Shown: positions 24,562 to 37,029, counted from the stretch's first letter. The stretch is 64,000 bases of DNA from Zhengitettix transpicula (GCA_037074705.1 CM073591.1:71964532-72028531); one strand, 5' to 3'. The notes: generated from the sequence alone by a model not told the origin. Program-made: numbers and translations.

Positions 24562-26946
24562 ATGTTTAAATATTTCCACCCCCGTCCACTCCCGCTTCTG
24601 GTGGTGGTAGACGCGTCTCACCCCGACGGTGTTTGTTTCCTGGTCGTAAAGAACATGTGTTCGAAATTTGGTGAAATTTTCTTAAGCGGTGTAGATTTGT
24701 ATTCTCCACCCCAAACGCTAGGGGTGCTCTTACGCCAGGGTGTAGAGGTTTAAAATTATATTCAGATATCATCAGTGGAAACACTATAAATATCTTTGAT
24801 CCCTAAAAATATTTATCCGACTGAAATATCAACTGTTTTAGCATGTTTAAATATTTCCACCCCCGTCCACCCCCGCTTCTGGGAGTGGTAGACGCGTCTC
24901 ACCCCGACGGTGTTTGTTTCCTGGTCGTAAAGAACCCGTGTTAGAAATTTGGTGTAATTTTATTAAGCGGTGTAGATTTGTATTCTCCACCCAAAACGCT
25001 AGGGGTGCTCTTTCCCCAGGGTGTAGAGGTTGAAAATTATATTCAGATATCATCAGTGGAAAGACTATAAATACCTTTGACCCTTAAAAATATTTAACCG
25101 ACTAAAATATCGACTGTTTTAGCATGTTCAAATATTTCCACCCCCGTCCACCCCCCTTCTGGGGTTGGAAGACGCGTCTCACCCCGACAGTGTTATTTTC
25201 CTGGTCGCAAAGAACCCGTGTTCCTAATTTGGTGAAATTTTCTCCATCGGTGTAGACTTGTATTCTCCACCCCAAACGCTAGGGGTGCTCTTTCCCCAGG
25301 GTGTAGAGGTTGAAAATTATATTCAGATATCATCAGTGGAAAGACTATAAATACCTTTGACCCTTAAAAATATTTAACCGACTAAAATATCGACTGTTTT
25401 AGCATGTTTAAATATTTCCACCCCCGTCCACTCCCGCTTCTGGTGGTGGTAGACGCGTCTCACCCCGACGGTGTTTGTTTCCTGGTCGTAAAGAACCCGT
25501 GTTAGAAATTTGGTGTAATTTTATTAAGCGGTGTAGATTTGTATTCTCCACCCAAAACGCTAGGGGTGCTCTTTCCCCAGGGTGTAGAGGTTGAAAATTA
25601 TATTCAGATATCATCAGTGGAAAGACTATAAATACCTTTGACCCTTAAAAATATTTAACCGACTAAAATATCGACTGTTTTAGCATGTTTAAATATTTCC
25701 ACCCCCGTCCACTCCCGCTTCTGGTGGTGGTAGACGCGTCTCACCCCGACGGTGTTTGTTTCCTGGTCGTAAAGAACATGTGTTCGAAATTTGGTGAAAT
25801 TTTCTTAAGCGGTGTAGATTTGTATTCTCCACCCCAAACGCTAGGGGTGCTCTTACGCCAGGGTGTAGAGGTTTAAAATTATATTCAGATATCATCAGTG
25901 GAAACACTATAAATATCTTTGATCCCTAAAAATATTTATCCGACTGAAATATCAACTGTTTTAGCATGTTTAAATATTTCCACCCCCGTCCACCCCCGCT
26001 TCTGGGGGTGGTAGACGCGTCTCACCCCGACGGTGTTTGTTTCCTGGTCGTAAAGAACCCGTGTTAGAAATTTGGTGTAATTTTATTAAGCGGTGTAGAT
26101 TTGTATTCTCCACCCAAAACGCTAGGGGTGCTCTTTCCCCAGGGTGTAGAGGTTGAAAATTATATTCAGATATCATCAGTGGAAAGACTATAAATACCTT
26201 TGACCCTTAAAAATATTTAACCGACTAAAATATCGACTGTTTTAGCATGTTCAAATATTTCCACCCCCGTCCACCCCCCTTCTGGGGTTGGAAGACGCGT
26301 CTCACCCCGACAGTGTTATTTTCCTGGTCGCAAAGAACCCGTGTTCCTAATTTGGTGAAATTTTCTCCATCGGTGTAGACTTGTATTCTCCACCCCAAAC
26401 GCTAGGGGTGCTCTTTCCCCAGGGTGTAGAGGTTGAAAATTATATTCATATATCATCAGTGGAAAGACTATAAATACCTTTGACCCCTAAAAATATTTAT
26501 CCCACTGAAATATCGACTGTTTTAGCATGTTCAAATATTTCCACCCTCATCCACCCCCGCTTCTGGGGGTGGTAGGCGCGTCTCAGCCCGACAGTGTTGT
26601 TTTCCTGGTCGCAAAGAACACGTGTACGAAATTTGGTGAAATTTGATCCACCGGTATAGATTTGTATTCTCCACCCCAATCCCTAAGGGTGCCCTTTTTC
26701 CAGGGTGTAGGGGATGAAAATTATATTCAGAAAACATCGGTAGAAACACCATCAATATCTTAAACCCCTAAAAATTATTATCCGACTAAAATATCGGCTG
26801 TTTTAGCATGTGTAAATATTTCAACCCCCGTGCACCCCCGTTTCTGGGGGTGGTAGACATGTCTCACCCCAACAGTGTTTGTTTCCTGGTCGTAAAGAAC
26901 ACGTGTACGAAATTTGGTGAATTTTGCTCTACCGGTGTAGATTTGT
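24562..26946 (+). repeat. 281-bp tandem array, 3' half of R2
   Basis: Units begin (at ATGTT(T/C)AAATATTTCCACCC or a close variant) at 24562, 24843, 25124, 25404, 25685, 25966, 26247, 26527 and 26808, so the period is 280-281. Units 1-3 and 5-7 are near-identical in order (types A, B, C), giving a 1,123-bp higher-order repeat. Unit 4 begins like A (CTCCCGCTTCTGGTGGTGG) and continues like B (CCCGTGTTAGAAATTTGGTG). Each unit is C-rich on the plus strand with GACGCGTCTCACCCCGACGG and GATTTGTATTCTCCACCC. Confidence 0.9.
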
Positions 26947-26950
26947 ATAA

Positions 26951-27000
26951 CGAACATACAAATATACAAACATACAAACAAACATACAAACATACATACA
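26951..27000 (+). repeat. CATA/CAAA microsatellite tail of R2 copy
   Basis: Mixed CATACAAA-type repeat right after TTGTATAACGAA, followed by CTCTTTTTTATTTATAAGAT. The same arrangement closes the second copy at 28936-29066, so this is the family's 3' terminus. Confidence 0.85.
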
Positions 27001-27022
27001 CTCTTTTTTATTTATAAGATTA

Positions 27023-27414
27023 AGTGTAATAATTATTTATATTAAGCCCTTTCGTTCTGGTTGAAAAGGGATTATTAATTAATTGATTTATATGGTTTAG
27101 GATTTTGAGAACAATTGTTCTAATAATGTAGATTACGTGGATAATATTTTCATTGAAGTTGTAGTAAACTAAATTATAAACTACGTTAGCATGTAGAGTT
27201 TTTTTTACATGTATTTATCCGTGATTATTTGTTGCTTTATTTCTTCTCAATAATACAACGTCAATTACGGAATAAATGTAAAATTATGTTTATAACAATT
27301 TATAATATAAAAACTTTTTAAAAGAGTATAAAAAGCAATGGTTCTGAAACAGTTTTATTTTTGATTAAACGTCGTTATTAATGGAAACAACATAGGATAA
27401 AATAGTATGAACAA
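27023..27414. other. AT-rich spacer between two R2 copies
   Basis: Roughly 390 bases of AT-rich sequence without R2 modules, ORFs or other repeats. Confidence 0.6.
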
Positions 27415-29066
27415 CACCACCCCTAAATATGCTACTTTCCCGTGGTGGAAAGGGTTGAATTTTACTCATATCACATCGGTAGAAACACTATCAATCTAGT
27501 TTACCCATAAACACATAACATTTTGGCAGTTTTAGAATAATAGACAATTCTCACCCCCAGCCCTAAGCAAGGACACCACTAAAGTCTAAAGGGATTTATA
27601 TTTTCAACAACATCCGTTGAAATAGTATTCACGTAATTCTCCTCCAAGAACGCGCAAGAACTGACTATTTATCTTCCCTCCCAACCCCCACCCTTTCGGG
27701 TTAAATGGGCAATTAAAAATATTTATCCGAAGTAAACTCACTGACATCCATAACCTTCGATTTGACTCCAAACTCGGTTGTATTCGCGTTATTTTTCTGT
27801 AAAGCAACTCCACCCCAAACCCTAAGGGTGCCCTTTTCCCAGGGCGTAGGAGATGAATATTATATTCAGATAACATCGTTAGAAACACCATCAATATCTT
27901 TGACCCCGAAAATATTTATCCAAATCGAATACCTGCTGTTTTAGCATGTTTAAGTATTTCAACCCCCGTCCACCCCCGCTTCTGGGGTTGGTAGACGCGT
28001 CTCACCCCGACAGTGTTTGTTTCCTGGTCTCAAAGAACCCGTGTACGAAATTTGGTGAAATTTGCTCCAGCGGTGTAGATTTGTATTCTCCACCCCAAAC
28101 GCTAGGGGTGCTCGTTCCCCAGGGAGTAGAGGTTGAAAACACTATATTCAGATATCATCAGTGGAAAGACTATAAATATCTTTGACCCCTAAAAATATTT
28201 ATCCGACTGAAATATTGACTGTTTTAACATGTTTAAATATTTCCACCCCCGTCCACCCCCGCTTCTGAGGTTGGTAGACGCGTCTAACCCCGACAGTGTT
28301 GTTTTCCTGGAAGCAAAGAACCCATGTACGAAATTTGGTGTAATTTGCTCCAGCGGAGTAGATTTGTATTCTCCACCCCAAACGCTAGGGGTGCTCTTTC
28401 GCCAGGGTGTAGAGGTTGAAAATTATATTTAGATATCATCAGTGGAAAGACTATAAATATCTTTGACCCCTAAAATTATTTATCCGACTAAAATATCGAC
28501 TGTTTTAACATGTTCAAATATTTCCACCCCCGTCCACCCCCGCTTCTGGGGGTGGTAGGCGCGTCTCACCCCGACAGTGTTTGTTTCCTGGTCGCAAAGA
28601 ACACGTGCACGAAATTTGGTGAAATTTTAACCACCGGTATAGATTTGTATTCTCCACCCCAAACGCAAGGGGTGCTCTTTCCCCAGGGTGTAGGGGATGA
28701 AAATTATATTCAGAAAACATCGGTAGAAACACCATCAATATCTTGGACCCCTAAAAATTATTATCCGACTAAAATATCGGCTGTTTTAGCATGTTTAAAT
28801 ATTTCAACCCCCGTGCACCCCCGCTTCTGGGGGTGGTAGACATGTCTCACCCCGACAGTGTTTGTTTCCTGGTCGTAAAGAACACGTGTACGAAATTTGG
28901 TGAAATTTGCTTTACCGGTGTAGATTTGTATAACGAACATACAAACATACAAACAAACAAACATACAAACATACAAACATACAAACAAACAAACATACAA
29001 ACATACAAACATACAAACATACAAACATACAAACAAACATACATACACTCTTTTTTATTTATAAGA
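27415..29066 (+). repeat. R2 repeat, second copy, 5'-truncated
   Basis: Enters the family mid-unit (CACCACCCCTAAATATGCTA) without the ACTAGCTG start. It runs through a diverged unit and then 281-283-bp units anchored at 27946, 28229, 28510 and 28791, closing with the same tail as the first copy. Same orientation as the first copy. Truncation at the 5' side with an intact 3' tail suits retroposition, although a deletion within one longer array is also possible. Confidence 0.8.
28936..29048 (+). repeat. CATA/CAAA microsatellite, about 113 bp
   Basis: Long run of alternating CATA and CAAA quadruplets at the end of the second R2 copy, twice as long as in the first. It produces artefactual reverse-frame ORFs rich in Cys, Val, Phe and Tyr (for example 28761-29048), which are not genes. 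Confidence 0.9.
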
Positions 29067-29068
29067 TT

Positions 29069-30111
29069 ATTTGCTTGTGGTTGTATTGATTAAGGGAAAA
29101 AGGAATTCATTTTAAACTATTACTTCATATTGAGAACCGGAAAACGTAGGAAGGAACAGGAATGAACCGCTGTAATTCGGTGGCGAGGTAATTTTGAAGA
29201 CAAATGTAAACATGCCTTGTAGGAAGTAAGTCTGTAGGAAACACCAGACAAAGACAGCAAAAAAAATGCGCTGACAGTTGCCGTTTTTTCGCCGGAGTAA
29301 GTTCCACCTGTAAATTTTTTTCGAGGTGTGTCTTGATTTAACGTTATAAACTGATTGGCTCTCAGAACTGAAGCGTCTACAGTTGAGAGGGAGAACAGAA
29401 GTTTTTGTACGGGCATGAAACGAAAGTGAAAAGTAAGAAAATAATGGGAATGTTGCAGAATTAGAGAAATATGAGAAAGTGGAGATAAAAGAGGAGATAG
29501 AAAACTTTTTGAGAGACGAGAAAGAAGCAGAGTTTCTTAGAGTGGAGTAAACAGTAGATATATGTATATTGAAGTGAGATACGTTCGAAAGTCGTAAGTT
29601 GATGGTGTAACCGACAAATATAAAGTTAGAAATATTTATTTATGTAGTCGAAGCGAAAAACAAAACCAACAGCCTGACCATCAGACAGCTGCCACAGGAT
29701 AAGCACACATGTGAACTAGAATTTGAAGTCACAGCTGACCGACGTCATTTACGTACGTACTTTTCCCCCCCAAATATTTCTTAATACTTGACTTTGTTAC
29801 TTGTTAGACGCTCACAATACTTTTCGTTAAAACGTTTTAATTTATAGTAAGGCCCGAGAAATTTTAAACAGTTAATTAATTTTAGTTTTATAAATAGTTT
29901 TGTTTTATAATCACATAAATTTATATTGTCCTGAGCTCATTTAATTAGTGATATTAAATTAAATTCTCAAAGATTAAATATACATTCTACGAATAAATTC
30001 ATAAAATATGTAATTAAAGTCATGTAAATAAAATTAAAATTAATAAACCTATCACAACAACATTCGTTAATATATGAAAGTATGCAGTACAGACATTCCT
30101 GTTTTTTCAAA
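29069..30111. other. No recognised gene; moderately complex sequence
   Basis: 29100-29780 is less AT-rich and includes overlapping 98- and 60-codon minus-strand frames at 29120-29416 with no recognisable domain. 29800-30111 is AT-rich. No repeats shared with the rest of the window. Confidence 0.4.
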
Positions 30112-30200
30112 GTAAAAGGTTAAATGAGGATAATCAAAGTGGTGGAAACTCCCCTTTAATAGCATAGGAAAGGATTTGAATTGGGTGGGGGGGGGGGATC
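30112..30200 (-). repeat. R1 repeat, 3'-end fragment
   Basis: On the minus strand this resembles the last 80 bases of R1 (the CTTTCAAATCCCTTCCTATG / CTATTAAAGGGGAGTT region and its ATCC...CATGTAGCC-like end), diverged. A run of about a dozen G on the plus strand (30187-30198) replaces the C-run that precedes CTTTCAAATC in other copies. Confidence 0.55.
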
Positions 30201-30540
30201 CAACCGATAAGAACGTATTTCATAGAAACGACTGCATGTAACAAAGTTCTTCGTTTACGGAAAGAATATTATCAGCTCCTGTTACTTTCTTCAGTCTTTC
30301 CTTATGTGGAGTGAAGTAGAACTCAACCGACAGGCCTTCAGAGTTTGTTGAGGGTTACCTTCTGAGTGTTTTGGTATAAGGAATTCACGGTCTTTCCGGC
30401 GACTCGATACATAGTTATTTAAATTCAGTTGCTTTGCTGCCCCAATTAGTTATGTATCTATATTGAATTGAAAATATTGCACAACAGTGAAAATACCGAC
30501 GGTATGCGCTGAGTGTCTTTTTTTCTATTCGCTCACGGTA

Positions 30541-30828
30541 CCTGCTGTTGAGCATAAGGAAACACATTTAAATACAGTTTGGACGACAATGGATTGGTCG
30601 CGGTGTTCCTGTTGCATAACCAGATATGACACCAGACAACATGTGGGGGCATGTGAAGAGCATAGTTTACGAGACTCCGGTCGATACTCGCACGAACCTG
30701 GTAGCTCGAATTATAGAAGCCGTCGAGGCAGTACGCTGAACTCCTGGATTTTTTGAGCGTGTAAGATGGTGTGTCGCTGTAGACTCTGCAGTGATCATTG
30801 TGGTCGCTATATTGAACATTACCTGTAA
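30541..30828 (+). pseudogene. Transposase C-terminal remnant (Tc1/mariner-like)
   Basis: Reading across two frameshifts gives the end of a DDE transposase of the Tc1/mariner superfamily. Ordered pieces are FGRQWIGRGVPVA (about 30576-30614), a stop, PDMTPDNMWGHVKSIVYETP (about 30618-30677), VDTRTNLVARIIEAVEAVR (about 30678-30734), a stop, TPGFFERV (about 30738-30761), and SDHCGRYIEHYL followed by a TAA stop at 30826-30828. In intact relatives the PDLTP-xxFxLWGxxK segment lies in the last third of the catalytic domain and IEHLL is close to the C terminus. The N-terminal DNA-binding part and the first catalytic Asp were not found. Two in-frame stops and frameshifts make it a pseudogene. Family identification comes from motif order only. 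Confidence 0.75.
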
Positions 30829-33416
30829 GGGAATAATTCTGTATTTGTTACGTACTGTACTGCAGACTGACAGAACTCATAGAACACTCTGCGATAAAGT
30901 GTTGTTGCATTACTCTGAGTAGTTTGTTGTAAGATTTGGTTATTTCACATTACAGGCTTCTTCATTGTTGTGAAGGTATTTTTACAGAAACAAGGGTGAT
31001 TGCGGTGACAAACCGAATAAATAATAATTACATTATTACTATTAAACGAGCCAAAATAATCAGAAGTAATTCCTCAAGTCCAAATGTACCAGCAACACCA
31101 ATGACTACTAAGAACACAATCATAGAACTTTGTCCCCTAACTTAAATTTACAACCAATAAAATTTAATTCATTAACTGTTAAAACCATGTACATCGAATG
31201 ACCCAGGTGTTGAACATATAGGCCCTACTATGTACATAAATCATCTATTTAGATAACGAGCTATTTAATAAATTAATAATGATCTAATTTAAGAAAATAA
31301 AGTTTACATTATAATTAATTGAAGAGCTATATATTAGGATAATTTATGATATTCACCATATTATCAGGAAGAGCTTGGGACTAGATTCAACACGACCGCC
31401 GTATTCAGCGGGCGTAAAAAATGCTTTCCCCGCCCAAGAAATATCTCCCATTATCACGCAAGTAAACGTCATTTCTCTGGGCAACGCACGAAGGGGCATG
31501 TCCCTGATTTATTCCGAGCACCGACAAAACACCGATCAATACACATTTTTGCCAAACAGTTGAGCTAGTGCGAAAGTGACACAAGGGAAATATCTTCAGC
31601 TGAATGGCTTACATTGCTCATACGTTACCAGTTTTAATTTGCAGAGGAAGAGGATTTTAATTGTGAATGTAAAATCACTACCAACTAAATTGGAAAAACT
31701 AAAAAAATCCTGAATATATTCCGAAAGTAAAAATATACTGCAAAATGATTTAGTATAACGACAAAATGTTTGATTCAAAATTTAAAGTGCTTTAGTTCAA
31801 AATGAAATAAAGTCAGCCATGAATTCAAAAATTCGTTCATGTCTATGAATATATTAAATCAGGGCTCTTTACTCTATATTTGCTAAAATGATTATGATAA
31901 TCCATTAACATAAGTATAATTAATGCTTTTTTTATGAAAAAAAGACTTCACTTATTTGACAGTCTGGAAATAAATTCATATCTCTCTACTTAGCTAACAA
32001 ATTTGTCAGGATGCAAAAAATTTGGTTTCACATGCAATAACAATAACATTAGAGTAATTCGATCAATAGTTATACGGTTAATATTTTAAAATTATTCGGG
32101 TGCACGTACGACTAGGGATAATAAATATTGGTAAAGCAAAATACCTTAAAGTCGAGATTATCCGAGTACCTTCAATTCGAAAACTTTTCTGAACGGAAAA
32201 GAGAAAAACACCATTTATAATAAAAGTTCACAATTAACTAATAAATTGAATTTTAAAAGTTTTTTCGAAAACTACGCAACATTTAGTATACAAATATAAA
32301 TACAGAATTTATTTTACAAATACTATAAAATTCCAAAATAATAAATTTATATATGTTTCTGATATATAGTTCTAAAAAACTATAAAATAACATTAAATAT
32401 CTCTCTTACATTCCAAATATATCCATATTAATTTAATATTATCAAACATAAAATTTGTAGTGCTCGAATCGAAGAATAAAATATGGTAATCAGGAGCTGA
32501 GAAAACAAGAAATCCCTTTGAAGAAACTGACTGAAATCTTACAAAGTGAAAGTCGAAGAAATATATTCCAACGTTTCGAACACTGATCGCCGTCAAACAG
32601 AGATACAGCGTGAAATAAATAAGCGTCCGACACCATGCCTTAGCCGTAAAATTTCTGCTCCTGAAAAAGGACAAAGACTTTTCTATTTGTTTCCAATATT
32701 AAAACACAGAATTTTTCTACATCATTCAAGAGCCTCGATGGTTCTGAAACAAATTTTCAAGATATTTGTCACGTATTGTGAAAATTACGTTATCTAAATA
32801 AATGTACACATTACGGAGGATCTCAAACCTTTTTTAATCAAATCAGTCTCCTCGTCAAAAAAGTTGAGCGCCCCTTCCTGGATGCAACCTGCAGTACACA
32901 GTTCGGTGGATATATTCGACAATTATTTGCCACGAAAGGTATTTTGCCCGTTTAGGTAGACGATTGTCATACAGTGGTCAGTGTAACGATTCTCCTTAAG
33001 TCTAACCTCATATTATTTACGTCCGACCATGTTTGTTACATTGGAAACCCGTTCCTCTATCTATCATATAAAAATTGTATAACTTATAACTACATGAAAT
33101 ACAGCTTGGTAGCCTTCAGTACCTTTTATATACTAGTTTTCACGATGATAAATTTGAGTAAGGATCTTCGTCCAAATGGTGAAGTTTCACATTTATATAG
33201 AAGACTCGTTTACTTCTTGATGCAAACATTTAATATTAACCCCGTATCCAATAATCAGACAGTAATGGTAATTATTTTGGTCCAGAAGAATATTCATCAA
33301 TTTCACAGTGAACACTAGTTTTTATCATCAAAGTTGTACTTGTTTAGAAAATAATTTATAACCATACATTCTCAAGAAAATTTTACCAAATAAAATTATA
33401 AGGATAAGAGTAGTGC
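30829..33416. other. AT-rich DNA, nothing recognised
   Basis: Short AT-driven ORFs only. A patch at 31370-31560 has higher G+C and a 62-codon plus frame of unknown meaning. A CGTTTCGAA string at 32573-32581 resembles half of the hammerhead-like motif but lacks a CTGANGA partner. Confidence 0.4.
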
Positions 33417-33555
33417 CAAGTAATTCTTGATTTCACTTATGAGACTTAAGCCAATCAGGAACGGTATTAAATATTCCAATGCAATGTACGAAGTCTTAGT
33501 TAAGAGACAAATTAATTGAAATCAATGGAGATCAAATATGGTCAAGAATTACTTG
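33417..33555. mobile_element. Small MITE-like element with 14-bp inverted repeats
   Basis: CAAGTAATTCTTGA at 33417-33430 is the exact reverse complement of TCAAGAATTACTTG at 33542-33555, enclosing about 110 bases. No target-site duplication is clear and no second copy is in the window, so the mobile-element assignment is tentative. Confidence 0.4.
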
Positions 33556-33784
33556 ATACATGTTACAAGAATGATTTGTTACATAAGGACGCGCATGTAA
33601 TTTTAGGGTCGACGCAAGGATGACTTATGCAATGTTTTAACAGCGGAAGTTTCATAAACTGGGTGAAGTGTAATTTTGAGTATCTTGATTACAAAAATAT
33701 TTCCTAGAGTTTGACCGTTCTTCTGAGGTTTTTATACCTTTATTTGTTTCTATCATTAAAGAATTGAGCACATAAAAAATTTGG

Positions 33785-34135
33785 TTGGTTGATTAGTCTC
33801 AGCGTGAGCAACTCGTTTTGACGGCTCAATCTCTCCGGGTTACATTATCGGACAAGGGAGGGTAGGAAGAGGCCACCAGCCGCGAGCTCTGATTGGCGGA
33901 CATCACTCAGTGCCAACCTTTCCATGTCGAATATCCCTCCACGTGCGTGATGGATGTCAGCCTTCTGTTTTTACCTTCCACGTCACTGGGGCCTCTCTCC
34001 TCTCCTCTCGAGGGAGACGACTTAATAATGAAAATTTGTATCTGACGCAGCACAGATGTGGATTGACAGTGTAGGAAAGAGACAGAGGGGGGTGGGGGTG
34101 GGGAGAGTTCAGACGAGCGGGGCACAAAGCAGTCA
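33785..34135. other. GC-richer island with CCAAT-like and G-rich stretches
   Basis: Island with GCCGCGAGCTCTGATTGGCG near 33877 (an inverted CCAAT box), CCTCCACGTGCGTG near 33946 and a G-rich run near 34085-34105. A 72-codon minus frame (34125-33907) has a Pro-rich N terminus but no known domain. It could be a host promoter or conserved element; 34136-35211 beside it is AT-rich and unassigned. Confidence 0.25.
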
Positions 34136-35211
34136 TAAAGACTTGGAAAATGAATAGTAAATCTCCTTATATTTGCTAAGTTAGTGTATTCCTAAACTAC
34201 ACGTCATTTGCCCCTGAAGTTAAATTGCATCGGAGTTGTGAATTGGGTAACATTGAAACTTGCTCGATAAAAAAAAACGCTCAGTGAATATAAATTCTCT
34301 GGTGTGTAAATTTAATGACTTCATACAATATCCAAAAAATATTTTATTTATAAAAGGAATGGCTAACTATATTTCGTATGGACTATTAACAGTAGTACAT
34401 AACATATATGTTCATGTGATCTGACACTATTTACATATTGTCAGAACAGACGGAGGTGTAGAGAAGGGAAGAAATAGTCGTTATAGAGAATGCGATCATA
34501 TGTTTCAAATTTACTAGCTGAATGTGCACCGTTTTCTGAGTATTTATTCCAACAAATTATATATATATCAATAGTGTATCGAAGAAATTTTTTTCATGTA
34601 TTTAAAATTAGAATTACAGATTATAAATTATAAACTATTTTACAATTAGCGTACAAACTTGAACATAAGAAATATTTTTAGTTAAGATTCCCGGACCAAT
34701 AATTAATCAATTATTTCGTGAACCCACAATCAAGCAAACAACATGACTATTTCGAATCTTCTCCGTAGTACTGTCGCCTGTCCCTGTGACATCATGATCG
34801 TGATCGATAACACAAGTCTCAGTAGAAATGGGCAATCTCTTAAAGAAAAAAAATGGATATCTGTCGAAATGAGTCGGATCGAAGGGATAAAAACAGTTTC
34901 ACCCTATCCGTTGCCCGTTAAGATACTCATTTCAGTTATATTACGCTGCATATTACTTGACAAAAACTGGGCTTAAATATCACTGGATCTCTCGCCCAAT
35001 CAACTTAGAGACCCGCCGAAACTTATGGATTTATCTCCTTAATTTGGAGTATTTTATTATTAACACCTTCTTAAAACCCTCCCCTATCTCAATCCCACGA
35101 CGAATTTGATAAAACCGTTTTTTCGTGAGAAATCGGTTGAGTTGATTCTAAGACATTGTGGTGATTTAATGCTGTCTGGGTAATATATTGTAGTAATTGG
35201 TAATTAAGACA

Positions 35212-35760
35212 CTGTTCTAATTGGAAAGTTGGATTGTAGCGGACTCATTATTAGTGGATATAGAGCGGACGCCGCAACAATCCGGCGAGGCAAAGAAAAC
35301 ATTGTTGGGCAGTTGAGAGAGTTTACGCGCTCAAAATCTAAGAGACGAAGTTTTACAGTTGGGCAGCGGACAGCGAACAGTTCGAAAGTTTTACAGTTGG
35401 GCAGCCAGAACGAAAGAATGTGGTCCAGTTACAAACATGCTCTTAAATATTGAAAAGTAAAGCAATCATCAGTCGGGAAGGAGAGAGTGCAACTAATGTT
35501 GTATTCGGTGGTCGAGCGAAAATTCATCATGCTGGCCATAGACAAACCAATGAAGGACCTTTTCAACTAAAGTTACGAGATCTGCAAATCCAGGTTGGAG
35601 TAAAGCATCGAGAACCTACCAATTTGTGTTAGACCAACTAACAAACTACGCCAATTAGAATTTGTTGACATTTAGAGTCTGTGAGTACTAGAATCAGTGA
35701 TATCCCCAAATTTTGTGCACGAAAAACCTAAAATGAGACCTGGGCGGCCGTAAGTAGAGA
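35212..35760 (+). other. GC-richer segment with duplicated 19-mer
   Basis: AAGTTTTACAGTTGGGCAG occurs exactly at 35348-35366 and 35386-35404, and a third related TTGGGCAGTTGAG lies near 35306. Two open plus-strand frames (74 and 60 codons) overlap it without recognisable domains. The texture resembles the untranslated leader or LTR of a retrotransposon, somewhat like 11.1-11.8 kb, but the two do not align by eye. 35761-37029 is AT-rich apart from a mixed patch at 36640-36960. Confidence 0.3.
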
Positions 35761-37029
35761 AATACTTTGAAATCATTTTGTAAACCACTTTTAAAAGATA
35801 AAAGTCAGATCGTTCTTTAATTATTTAAATATCGATAAAATGAGATCGTTAATTCTTGATAAATTTAAAACTGTTTAAATTCAATCTGTAGTATTATTTC
35901 TTCTACAACAAATTTCGTCTATGTTTCAGACACATTAACTTCCATAAAAGGTAAATGTAATTTTGATTGTATAAATTCAGCCATTTATCAAACCCAAATA
36001 TTTTGTGTAAAATATAATTGTTTTTTTAAAATTGATAATAAATTTTGTTTGTTCATTAAAGTTATAATAATAATTCATTTAAAAGTGCCCAGCCATTATC
36101 TATTCATATATTATATATTAATTATTACAATATATTCTAATAATCAGCGTCCAATAAAGAATACAGCATGTTTAACAAATTAAAACAATCAATTAAAATT
36201 TATTCCGAACAAATCAATTAAATTTCCACAAAGTTATTTAGTCAAATAAATTTCAATTTACATTATCAATTAATCTTTTACAATAAAATGACTATATCTC
36301 AGGGTCGTTTACTAAGTCTTTAATAAAGAAATCCTTGTTACCAATTACATTTTATCATCTTCCAGGGCTATCATGGACTTAATTCATCAATAGATTAATA
36401 CAATGCAAAACGTAAGATATTAACTTTAAATTCTGAACGAAATTCGAAATCTGACGACAATATCTTTACTTCTGAGGTTTCAGATAGCAATTCTGTGGAA
36501 ATTTACCTTACTGTCTCTGGTACTCAAGGAAATTGTCTCGTTCGTACACACACTTATTACAATTTATAGACAGGACATTTTTATCCACTGACTCTAATCA
36601 ACACTTTTAATTTTGCAAAAGTTAGTTCACTGTTCGTTTATGAAATATTACTAGCTCGTTCCGAAGTTTGTCAACTGCTAGATGCAGTTACCTGGGCTCG
36701 CAAATAGACGAAAGTGGTAGACTGCAACTTGTAAAATGTTCTGTTTTAGCTGTTGTTACATGAATCCAGGAAGTTTCTGGATTTTATACTATTCGTCTAT
36801 TTACTGCTATATTTCCAAGACGACTTTACTGGAGCTCGCCTCCCCACAGACTCTGCTATGCGCGTCTAGCGAACCAACCTCTACAATACCCACAAACATG
36901 TCATTCTTGCCACATTATTGTGTACGACTTGTGTGTTTTATGCCGCTAACAATGCGAGTCCAAATTTTCGTTTATTAATTAATTATTTCCTCTTAATTAG
37001 CACATTGTATATATATATATATAATGCAA

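Larger units (their letters stand above)
22339..27022 (+). repeat. R2 repeat, expanded 4.7-kb tandem-unit copy
   Basis: Starts with the same ACTAGCTGGGTGCCCGGCGT as the 12.5 kb copy and ends in a CATA/CAAA tail plus TTTTTTATTTATAAGAT. The interior is a succession of diverged units of roughly 240-290 bases, marked by recurring strings such as CATCCATAACCTTGGATTTG, GACTC(C/G)AATCTCGGTTGT and CTCCACCCC. The 5' units are diverged and partly rearranged, while the 3' units from 24562 are near-identical 281-mers. Many short ORFs appear on both strands at the same phase because the unit repeats; they are not genes. Confidence 0.85.

Noticed and set aside
24562..26755. Many similar 60-74-codon ORFs on both strands
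   Set aside because: They recur with the 281-bp unit on both strands at once, so repetition explains their conservation; no codon-type evidence of selection is visible.
28761..29093. ORFs rich in Cys, Val, Phe and Tyr, or in Thr, Asn and Gln
   Set aside because: Direct translation of the CATA/CAAA microsatellite.
32546..32605. Hammerhead-like motif on the minus strand near CGTTTCGAA
   Set aside because: The GAAACG half is present, but no CTGANGA at suitable distance and no stem II.
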